From a virus, in IMG/VR virus record IMGVR_UViG_3300025759_000072, positions 1-64,000 of that record: DNA of 64,000 bases; one strand, given 5' to 3'. The notes beneath the pieces are model-generated. The model saw only the letters and a program-made list of their open reading frames with translations. It searched no databases and was not told the origin of the DNA. This document shows positions 58,331 to 64,000 of this stretch, in pieces (positions within the stretch are counted from its first letter, which is position 1; every line of letters starts with the position of its first letter). The translations under genes were made by a program, and so were the position numbers.

Positions 58331-58362
58331 TTTTTATCTCAGTTTCAATTCAATATACTATT

Positions 58363-58391
58363 ATTATATATTATTATGATTTAGAAGTCAA
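58363..58391 (-). promoter_or_regulatory. Early-type promoter TTGACT-17-TATAAT for rnh
   Basis: Hexamers at 58386-58391 and 58363-58368; the -35 lies in the last codons of the upstream gene. Confidence 0.78.
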
Positions 58392-58746
58392 TATCTTCTT
58401 CGTCTGTTTCTGAAACAAAATTCATCCTATCAATCTCTTCATTCGTTAACACTTCATATACTTTATCGATGTGACTTTGCAATGGATGTGGCATATTTAA
58501 AGTACCATAAACCGTTGAACGAAGACACTCAATCGTAAACGAATAACGATCAATGAAACTATCTTCAAAGATAGGAAATCCATGTATACCGATTTTATTG
58601 ATCAACTGTGTAGCATAGTGATCTACTATCTCATCAATGAATGCTTTCTTATTCTCATCCATAAAATCTCCAAGCTGCTCCTTATCCATAACCTTTGGGT
58701 TTGGAGACAGCAAGGGGAATTTGATTACATTGTTTGCTTGTGTCAT
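58381..58746 (-). CDS. Conserved small phage protein
   Basis: 121 residues: MTQANNVIKFPLLSPNPKVM, DENKKAFIDEIVDHYATQLI, then DSFIDRYSFTIECLRSTVYG. The helical pattern resembles hypothetical proteins next to rnh in other marine T4-like phages. Acidic C terminus. Its 3' end holds the rnh promoter; its start overlaps the upstream stop by four bases. Confidence 0.68.
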   Translation of the reverse strand: MTQANNVIKFPLLSPNPKVMDKEQLGDFMDENKKAFIDEIVDHYATQLINKIGIHGFPIFEDSFIDRYSFTIECLRSTVYGTLNMPHPLQSHIDKVYEVLTNEEIDRMNFVSETDEEDIDF

Positions 58747-59879
58747 TTAATTACTTTGAGCAAGATAGTTTCCTTATTCAACCTTCCGTTCATAGATGCT
58801 TCTTTTGTATTTATTTCATCCATGACTTTGTTCATAACTCTTTTACCACCAGTCAGAACACGAGGTAGAATTTGGTCAGGTTTACGGAGTTTCTTACGAA
58901 CAGAGTTCTCTTCATCGTAACCCTGTAGTGTGGTTCCTTTGATAGAAAATCCTGCAGGACCCAACGCATCATATCGAGTGAGCAATCGGTACTTAGTGTT
59001 GAAAGTCCACAACTGATTCGCTCCGATAATATCAGCAGGATTGATACTGACTAACTTGAACTCAGCAGCATCCTTTTGATACTGCACTTTAGCAATCTGT
59101 TTTTGTAAAGACGCAGGTTTCTTTGCGCGAGTTTTACGAACCGTTTTCTGATTCTGTGATTGCTTACGAGCATCATCTACAATCATACGAACGAAATCGA
59201 TGAACCGAGTTACCCCACGAGGTTTCATATTAGAGTAACCTTCAGTGAGTTGTTCGTCAGATTTTGACTTAACCTCTTCCAGTTCAGACAGCAGAGGTTC
59301 ATAGTGATCAGCGATAGCATTTGCCTGTTGCGATTTAACCTCTTTGCTACGCAACCATGCATACATATCAAACTCAGATTTATATTTGTTTTCAGTAAAA
59401 ATATCAATCTCGTTTTCTAATTCTGCAATGTATTCACTGATCTGCTCACGAATACGATCTTGAATGGAAACGACGGGCGCTTTTCGTTTTTCCTGCTTCT
59501 TGATTTCAGACACAACTTTCTTAGCGAGTTTCAGATATCCTTCAATTTTATCATTGAAGAACTCCTGACTCTCGCTCGGCATTTTGCATCCGTTCGCGAC
59601 CATACGCGCCTGATAACAGACAGTAGGGCTGATCTTATCGCTTACCTTGCGAAGCTGTGCGACCTCTTTCTTGTTACGAGGATAATTATCGAACAGCAAT
59701 TTAAGAGCATCCTTCTGGTTGTAGAAATAGTTGTACCAGTTGTATGCTTTTAACATATCCATAGATGTAACTTCAACATCTGTCCACGTAGGTTCATCAC
59801 CAAGATACTTGGTGTCAAAAGATTTCGGTCCAGAACGAACCTTCTTCTTTCGTTTTACAGCAAGAGTACTTTTAGCCAT
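58743..59879 (-). CDS. Conserved T4-like phage protein with coiled coil
   Basis: 379 residues from MAKSTLAVKRKKKVRSGPKS. Includes AYNWYNYFYNQKDALKLLFD, ARMVANGCKMP, a charged coiled coil (about 110-215) and the C-terminal IIGANQLWTFNTKYRLLTRY, TTLQGYDEENSVRKKLRKP. The C-terminal pattern is familiar from hypothetical proteins of marine T4-like phages. GGAG is six bases before the chosen ATG. Driven by the promoter at 59911. Confidence 0.7.
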   Translation of the reverse strand: MAKSTLAVKRKKKVRSGPKSFDTKYLGDEPTWTDVEVTSMDMLKAYNWYNYFYNQKDALKLLFDNYPRNKKEVAQLRKVSDKISPTVCYQARMVANGCKMPSESQEFFNDKIEGYLKLAKKVVSEIKKQEKRKAPVVSIQDRIREQISEYIAELENEIDIFTENKYKSEFDMYAWLRSKEVKSQQANAIADHYEPLLSELEEVKSKSDEQLTEGYSNMKPRGVTRFIDFVRMIVDDARKQSQNQKTVRKTRAKKPASLQKQIAKVQYQKDAAEFKLVSINPADIIGANQLWTFNTKYRLLTRYDALGPAGFSIKGTTLQGYDEENSVRKKLRKPDQILPRVLTGGKRVMNKVMDEINTKEASMNGRLNKETILLKVIK

Positions 59880-59910
59880 TATGACTCCTTTCATCTCTCA
59901 TCATATATAC

Positions 59911-59939
59911 ATTTTAGATGGAAAAGAAAAATAAGTCAA
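59911..59939 (-). promoter_or_regulatory. Early-type promoter TTGACT-17-TAAAAT
   Basis: Hexamers at 59934-59939 and 59911-59916. The downstream leader TATATGATGAGAG is like that of the repeated module near 50 kb. Confidence 0.75.
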
Positions 59940-59969
59940 TAGTTTTTTTAAAAAAAAATTTGTTTGAAA

Positions 59970-60932
59970 TCAAAGGGTTGCAAGAAAGTTTGACCATTCC
60001 CTTGCTCGGTTATCCCAGTTGAAGAAGTTATTCGCATAAATCTTTTGGAACTGGAGTTTCTGTGTATGCTGATCATGCCAATATTCATTCAACACAGCAT
60101 CAAACAATTGAGCGAACCGATTTGCATGGGTATTAGTATCTTCGTGCCACTGATATGTATTTGCGAAACCAGCAGTCGTTTCAGGAAGAGCAGCATAGTT
60201 TGGGCAAATAATACACACACCAGCACTCATCGCTTCCATAGCAGCAATACAAGATGTCTCTTGCCAGATGTTTGGATAAGCAAAGATATGTGCTTTCTTC
60301 AATGCTTCACGAACCTCATCGTTTGATACAGTACCATGATATGAGATACCAGGATGTTCTTTACATTTAGTAAACAACTCACGATACTGTTCATCTCGTT
60401 GTGGCCAGCCATAGATATTGAATGATGAATAAACGTCAAGATGAATCTTATCTTTCCATCCATTATCCCACAGATACTCATATACAGGAACAAGAAGTTC
60501 TAAACCACGATGTGGTGTTGTATGATAGATTAGATTGATTACACCATCGTTTGGTTTCTCGTGTTCTTCAATTGGCACGATTGCATTCTTGAGAACAACA
60601 GATTTAGAATATGGAATCTGATGGGCAAGATGATATGTCTGCCATTGATAATCAGAAACGAAAACAAGTTTCTCAAATCGATCTAAAGATGATTGGTCGC
60701 GAATATGTTGTACTTCAGGATCAGACCAAGTATCGTGCAACCACAACACATTCTTCTTATCTTTTGGAACTTCACGAACACGAGATGAGATGATATTGAT
60801 ATTATCTGGAATGTTGACACGAGAGAATAGACCCTCTCGCATCATTTCAGTACCGCCTTTAGCACCAACCACATTGCCATTTGAATCAATAGAACCAGAT
60901 TCTTCGTCCAGCCCTGTAATTGTAAATTTCAT
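59970..60932 (-). CDS. Glycosyltransferase (GT4-like)
   Basis: 320 residues. VGAKGGTEMMREGL (sugar-acceptor loop), VLWLHDTWSDPEVQHI, then VINLIYHTTPHRGLELLVPV and HIFAYPNIWQETSCIAAMEA, MSAGVCIICPNYAALPE make a GT-B fold retaining transferase with the E-x7-E motif (here E.SCIAAME). Such enzymes in T4-like phages modify DNA or surface sugars. No link to a modified base is visible here. Confidence 0.85.
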   Translation of the reverse strand: MKFTITGLDEESGSIDSNGNVVGAKGGTEMMREGLFSRVNIPDNINIISSRVREVPKDKKNVLWLHDTWSDPEVQHIRDQSSLDRFEKLVFVSDYQWQTYHLAHQIPYSKSVVLKNAIVPIEEHEKPNDGVINLIYHTTPHRGLELLVPVYEYLWDNGWKDKIHLDVYSSFNIYGWPQRDEQYRELFTKCKEHPGISYHGTVSNDEVREALKKAHIFAYPNIWQETSCIAAMEAMSAGVCIICPNYAALPETTAGFANTYQWHEDTNTHANRFAQLFDAVLNEYWHDQHTQKLQFQKIYANNFFNWDNRAREWSNFLATL

Positions 60933-60941
60933 TTTTTTTCC

Positions 60942-61190
60942 TTATACCATAACTGTCTGTACCGATGATACAGAATCAACACGGAAAGAACGCCATGCAT
61001 TCTTATCAATATCCCACACTGGAAGAACCGACTCATTCACTGTTCTATTTCTTTCAGGTTTGTCAACAGGTGCTGGAACAAGATCAGATTTCAGAGTACA
61101 ACGCATTACTCGTTCACTACCATCGACTTTTGTGAAAGCAACATCAGCAACATGTTTTTGAAGAATTTCATAAATTTCATTTCGTGTCAT
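60942..61190 (-). CDS. WYL_2 (DUF2693)-like small protein
   Basis: 82 residues: VADVAFTKVDGSERVMRCTL, then ESVLPVWDIDKNAWRSFRVD, SVSSVQ. The pattern V.FTK.DG..R.M.CTL...W......RSFRVD marks this SH3-like phage family, possibly regulatory. The start overlaps the 39-residue gene by ATGA. Confidence 0.8.
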   Translation of the reverse strand: MTRNEIYEILQKHVADVAFTKVDGSERVMRCTLKSDLVPAPVDKPERNRTVNESVLPVWDIDKNAWRSFRVDSVSSVQTVMV

Positions 61191-61306
61191 AATATTTGTC
61201 CTATATCTATAATAACTTCAACTATGTGAATAACGATTTCAATAATCAATAACACAATTATAATGTTATATGGTGTAAATGTAAATAAATTTTTAAATCT
61301 ATTCAC
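61187..61306 (-). CDS. 39-residue one-TM protein, GTG start
   Basis: Reads MNRFKNLFTFTPYNIIIVLL then IIEIVIHIVEVIIDIGQIL: a basic start and a long hydrophobic helix. The GTG overlaps the upstream stop (GTGAATAG) and the TGA overlaps the next ATG, so translation could be coupled at both ends. No clear ribosome site. Fills the otherwise empty gap. Confidence 0.45.
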   Translation of the reverse strand: MNRFKNLFTFTPYNIIIVLLIIEIVIHIVEVIIDIGQIL

Positions 61307-61586
61307 CAGAACTTATTTTCATCCTATAAGAAGAATTCTTTGGATCACCCCATACTTCAGTAGCAGGAACACGAATGAACGGCATCTTCTTAGCATCACC
61401 GCCAGTATTTGGCACAGTAAGCATTACACGCTTACCTTTCCGCCATGCTTTCTGTTGATTGATGATACGAAGCAAAGAATTTGCCATATACTCCCGACGC
61501 ATCGCTTTTGTTAATGATTTACTAACATTAGGGCGTTCGCCTTTAGAAATATATCCATTTGACTTACCGCCTTTTTTCTTACCCAT
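61299..61586 (-). CDS. Small basic conserved phage protein
   Basis: 95 residues: MGKKKGGKSNGYISKGERPN, then VSKSLTKAMRREYMANSLLR, RKGKRVMLTVPN and PFIRVPATEVWGDPK. The pattern recurs in marine T4-like phages. Lys-rich N terminus suggests nucleic-acid contact. Role unknown. Confidence 0.7.
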   Translation of the reverse strand: MGKKKGGKSNGYISKGERPNVSKSLTKAMRREYMANSLLRIINQQKAWRKGKRVMLTVPNTGGDAKKMPFIRVPATEVWGDPKNSSYRMKISSGE

Positions 61587-61587
61587 T

Positions 61588-61860
61588 TTAGTATTCCTCT
61601 TCTAATGTTTGAATGTATTCGTTGAGTTTATGTTGTAGAGATTTTTCACAATACTGATTGCCGTCTAAAAACCTGTGAGTTCTACAATCTTCCTGCTTTA
61701 TTTCACTGATCACGTGGTCTGTGGTTGTTTTTTCATCATTTATAATTGCTCCAATATCCCAGGTAGTTTTTGCGGTGCTTACTACGTTAAGTAATGGCGG
61801 CATTACACACCCTGATATTATTATACAAGCAATTAGAAAAATCATCAACCTTTTTGCCAA
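61588..61860 (-). CDS. Small lipoprotein
   Basis: 90 residues: MAKRLMIFLIACIIISGC, a lipoprotein signal with lipobox ISGC, then a helical soluble part with two Cys (EDCRTHRFLDGNQYCEKSLQ) likely disulphide linked. Could be a superinfection-exclusion or lysis (o-spanin-like) lipoprotein, but no partner is next to it. Confidence 0.65.
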   Translation of the reverse strand: MAKRLMIFLIACIIISGCVMPPLLNVVSTAKTTWDIGAIINDEKTTTDHVISEIKQEDCRTHRFLDGNQYCEKSLQHKLNEYIQTLEEEY

Positions 61861-61893
61861 AACTCCACTCCAAATAATGCGCCTGCAACCACA

Positions 61894-62151
61894 CTATACT
61901 TCATCCGTGCCATTTTTTAATTTTTCAAATTTTTCTTTTTCCATATTATAACTTAGTACTTTTTCATATCCTTTTAGATGTTCTTCGATCTCAGCAATAT
62001 CTTCTTCTTTGTCTGATGAAAAAATACCATAAATTTCTGTATCATCAGTTCTATTTTGTAAATCTTTTCGCAAACTCTTATACTGATCTTTTAATAACTC
62101 TAGTACGATTTTATCTGCTGTTTCATAATCTATTTCAATATTAAACCCCAT
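61894..62151 (-). CDS. Small acidic phage protein
   Basis: 85 residues from MGFNIEIDYETADKIVLELL then KDQYKSLRKDLQNRTDDTEI, helical, similar in pattern to conserved T4-like small proteins (IDYETADKI....LK..Y). AGGA lies nine bases before the ATG. Role unknown. Confidence 0.65.
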   Translation of the reverse strand: MGFNIEIDYETADKIVLELLKDQYKSLRKDLQNRTDDTEIYGIFSSDKEEDIAEIEEHLKGYEKVLSYNMEKEKFEKLKNGTDEV

Positions 62152-62155
62152 TATA

Positions 62156-62473
62156 TCATACATCCTTTCCTGTATCAAGTTGTTTTCTAACCCATTCAAT
62201 CTTTTTGTCTTTAGTCCAGTCTTTAAGATAATCATTATCTTTGTCGAACAATTCCAACATCTCTTCTTCAGAGATAAGATTGTTATCTACAATATACTCG
62301 CCCATCCATTCCTGTGAGAACTCATCACACTCTTCCATATTTACTGTGTTATTTGCCCACTCAACCATATCTACTTCAGCATCAGGATTCATCTTCTGCA
62401 AATCATCCTTATGCATTACGTAACGCATACGATATGATGAAATACAGGTTACAACAACATAATCTTTACTCAT
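62156..62473 (-). CDS. Small acidic protein
   Basis: 105 residues: MSKDYVVVTCISSYRMRYVM, then AEVDMVEWANNTVNMEECDE, FSQEWMGEYIVDNNLISEEE. The family occurs in marine T4-like phages; role unknown. Its first ~35 bases are duplicated at 62657-62695 upstream. Confidence 0.68.
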   Translation of the reverse strand: MSKDYVVVTCISSYRMRYVMHKDDLQKMNPDAEVDMVEWANNTVNMEECDEFSQEWMGEYIVDNNLISEEEMLELFDKDNDYLKDWTKDKKIEWVRKQLDTGKDV

Positions 62474-62494
62474 CTTTCTTTTCCATCATTTCAC
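62441..62494 (-). repeat. 54-base direct repeat, copy 1
   Basis: Matches 62657-62710 with two differences. It spans the 3' end of the 56-residue gene and the 5' end of the gene at 62156. Confidence 0.9.
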
Positions 62495-62636
62495 GATTTT
62501 TACAGTCTATTATTTCAGAAATTATTGGCGGCAAATTGTCTAAATTTTCCTCACGACCATGGTTACATCTGGGTCCCAAGCCCAGTGCTATAAGATTTGC
62601 CAAATACTTACAATCCTTACAGTACTCAAGTTTCAC
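62466..62636 (-). CDS. 56-residue Cys-rich protein between direct repeats
   Basis: GTG start; KLEYCKDCKYLANLIALGLG then PRCNHGREENLDNLPPIIS and IIDCKNREMMEKKDE. C-x2-C...C...C with a CNHG could bind zinc. The last residues EMMEKKDE repeat those of the gene at 62682 (EMVEKKDE), because of the direct repeat. Weak ribosome site. Confidence 0.5.
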   Translation of the reverse strand: MKLEYCKDCKYLANLIALGLGPRCNHGREENLDNLPPIISEIIDCKNREMMEKKDE

Positions 62637-62656
62637 TACATATCTCTTTTCTGTAA

Positions 62657-62710
62657 AATACAGGTTACAACAACATAATCTTTACTCATCTTTCTTCTCC
62701 ACCATTTCAC
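62657..62710 (-). repeat. 54-base direct repeat, copy 2
   Basis: Holds the 3' end of the gene at 62682 plus a truncated copy of the MSKDYVVVTC start, which soon meets a stop. Confidence 0.9.
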
Positions 62711-63104
62711 CATCACGAACAACGTAGTGTTTAACTTCACACATACTTGACTTAATATAAGCACGACCTCCGTCAATCATATTGCCGTTCTCAAACCGTT
62801 TATAATCATGGCGATGTGCGCTGTACTGTAGATTGCCATCATCATCTTCTATTAGACCAAACTCTGCTTGTTCAATCTTGTCAGCATTGGTAATCATAAG
62901 ATTATCATTAAATGCGTCACGAAAAAGACCAAAGTACCGATTACCAAACTCAGGGTGTGGAGTTTCTCTGTAAAAGATATCCATTGCTCGTGCTTCGCCT
63001 CTTAACGCACTGGTACACACATAGGTAACAGGAACACCATCTTTCTTAGAATAGAGTTCGCAAACCTTGTCAGTATCAAAAAGTGGTTCGTGTTGGATGT
63101 TCAT
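62682..63104 (-). CDS. Conserved small phage protein
   Basis: 140 residues from MNIQHEPLFDTDKVCELYSK. Includes TYVCTSALRGEARAMDIFYR, NRYFGLFRDAFNDNLMITNA and SAHRHDYKRF. AAGGA is six bases before the ATG. Role unknown; related proteins appear in marine T4-like phages. Confidence 0.68.
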   Translation of the reverse strand: MNIQHEPLFDTDKVCELYSKKDGVPVTYVCTSALRGEARAMDIFYRETPHPEFGNRYFGLFRDAFNDNLMITNADKIEQAEFGLIEDDDGNLQYSAHRHDYKRFENGNMIDGGRAYIKSSMCEVKHYVVRDGEMVEKKDE

Positions 63105-63339
63105 TGGGGTTCCTTTTGCTTGTTTTATCGTTTTTACGAGAAAGACAACTGTCGCATACAAAAATATTTAAAGTGCTTCCATCTAATGGATCAAAAAATG
63201 TAGAGCCATAATGGCCATACGTTAAGAAATGTAAACCTCCCACCGGTTGTAGGTCATCAATTTTTTCTAAAGGTATATCACAAACAATACAATTATAAGT
63301 CAATTGTTCAATCCCATAGTGATTCGTAGTATTTGCCAA
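63076..63339 (-). CDS. Small zinc-ribbon-like protein
   Basis: 87 residues. NCIVCDIPLEKID and NIFVCDSCLSRK give a C-x2-C and C-x2-C pair about 45 residues apart, as in zinc ribbons. Overlaps both neighbours. Role unknown. Confidence 0.65.
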   Translation of the reverse strand: MANTTNHYGIEQLTYNCIVCDIPLEKIDDLQPVGGLHFLTYGHYGSTFFDPLDGSTLNIFVCDSCLSRKNDKTSKRNPNEHPTRTTF

Positions 63340-63931
63340 ACAGTCTAAAACCGTTGCTCATACGTTCTTGGTGTTTCTTTCTACCTTCGTCGTCTGTCCA
63401 TTCAAAATGTCCGCCTAAGATTCCGTCACCTTCACCTTCAATATATGGACCGTAATAATCTTCTTCCCAGTCCTCACGGCACTTTTGTTCAAAAGCCCAA
63501 ATCATTTCGTTCAAGACCCAATCCCAGCGTTCGAAATGTTTGTCATCTACCTCGCCCTGTTCTTTCTGCTTCTTGGTAAGTTTCTTACCGTGTAGTTCCT
63601 TGGGTACATCTTCCAAATCAACATGTGGAGCACCGTGCTTGGTTTCCTTTAATTGTACTAGCATAGGCAAAATAATAGGAGCAAGAGTATGATCCATACT
63701 CCATGTGTCCCATGGATCAATACGCACTTTTACTTTTTGTGTTCGTCGATCAAACCAAATCCAGTTAAACACATTATAAACATCTTGCATACGATCTTCC
63801 ACCCAGTCAAGTGTGTTTTCAAATCGTGAATGCTCATTGGGCCAACTCACATAACCATACTTCTTGCTCATATAGTTCTCATAAACACGAGATCGGAGTC
63901 TGTTTGGATAAGAGCTTATTTTAACTTTCAT
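63308..63931 (-). CDS. Conserved phage protein, acidic/aromatic
   Basis: 207 residues: VRIDPWDTWSMDHTLAPIIL, PMLVQLKETKHGAPHVD, then WDWVLNEMIWAFEQKCREDW and EWTDDEGRKKHQERMSNGFR, LFGKYY. The DHTLA.IILP.L.QLK..KHGAP motif marks a family common in T4-like phages without known role. A His and acidic clusters could bind metal. Confidence 0.76.
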   Translation of the reverse strand: MKVKISSYPNRLRSRVYENYMSKKYGYVSWPNEHSRFENTLDWVEDRMQDVYNVFNWIWFDRRTQKVKVRIDPWDTWSMDHTLAPIILPMLVQLKETKHGAPHVDLEDVPKELHGKKLTKKQKEQGEVDDKHFERWDWVLNEMIWAFEQKCREDWEEDYYGPYIEGEGDGILGGHFEWTDDEGRKKHQERMSNGFRLFGKYYESLWD

Positions 63932-63938
63932 AATCGCC

Positions 63939-64000
63939 TCAAATAATCCAATCTATGGCTAGCCAGTCTGTTTCTTCTGGCATCATTTCAACTTTGTCAC
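63939..64000 (-). CDS. 3' end of an unidentified gene (5' end outside window)
   Basis: About 19 C-terminal codons (DKVEMMPEETDWLAIDWII, then TGA at 63939-63941). An acidic C terminus; too short to identify. The stop is a few bases before the next ATG, the usual operon spacing. Confidence 0.6.
   Translation of the reverse strand, partial: DKVEMMPEETDWLAIDWII

Noticed and set aside
63276-63302. TTGACT with a TATAAT nearby inside the zinc-ribbon-like gene
   Set aside because: The correctly spaced -10 is poor and the TATAAT is too close to the -35; it is coding sequence.

Overview
This 64-kb window is one continuous stretch of a T4-like myovirus genome. It carries almost no bacterial-type genes, most genes are separated by a few bases or overlap by TAATG/ATGA, and many late genes are preceded by the T4 late-promoter octamer TATAAATA. 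The base composition is AT-rich. Recognisable marine T4-like genes (PhoH, two glycosyltransferases, LamG/SPRY tail fibres, many small conserved phage proteins) and an alphaproteobacterial-type permuted tmRNA with an AANDN-type tag suggest a marine phage of an alphaproteobacterium. That host assignment is inference.

Left part, 1-34,653, leftward: the virion module in T4 order. Read in transcription order it runs gp48 tube cap, gp53, gp27-like hub, gp5 spike (no lysozyme domain), a coiled-coil protein, gp25, gp6, a gp7-position protein, gp8, a 2033-residue baseplate/fibre protein, a block of small structural proteins and large LamG/SPRY fibres, then the neck proteins gp13 and gp14, with a homing endonuclease gene between the last two. 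The fibre block is a GC mosaic with internal repeats and paralogues.

34,691-38,980, rightward: gp4 head completion nuclease, a conserved probable head/DNA-end protein, gp54 tube initiator, gp26 and a gp51-like reading frame joined by an apparent -1 frameshift site (T TTT TTT), and a tape-measure-like protein. The two arms diverge from an intergenic of 37 bases with overlapping TATAAATA promoters on both strands.

39,034-41,531, leftward: gp32 single-strand binding protein, gp59 helicase loader, gp33 late coactivator, a SleB-type cell-wall hydrolase and a one-TM protein (probable lysis genes). 41,602-47,120 is an accessory island: a FecR-domain, Thr-rich repeat protein on the plus strand, small genes, the two-piece (permuted) tmRNA, a cassette of signal-peptide/lipoprotein genes, and an HNH homing endonuclease.

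47,071-64,000, leftward: early and middle genes. These include a DUF932 protein, many small proteins each behind a near-identical consensus sigma70 promoter (TTGACT-17-TATAAT type) with a conserved leader, a four-gene membrane cassette with an ExbB/TolQ-like and an ExbD-like protein, a RecB-type exonuclease, PhoH, RNase H and two glycosyltransferases. The window begins inside gp14 and ends inside an unidentified gene.
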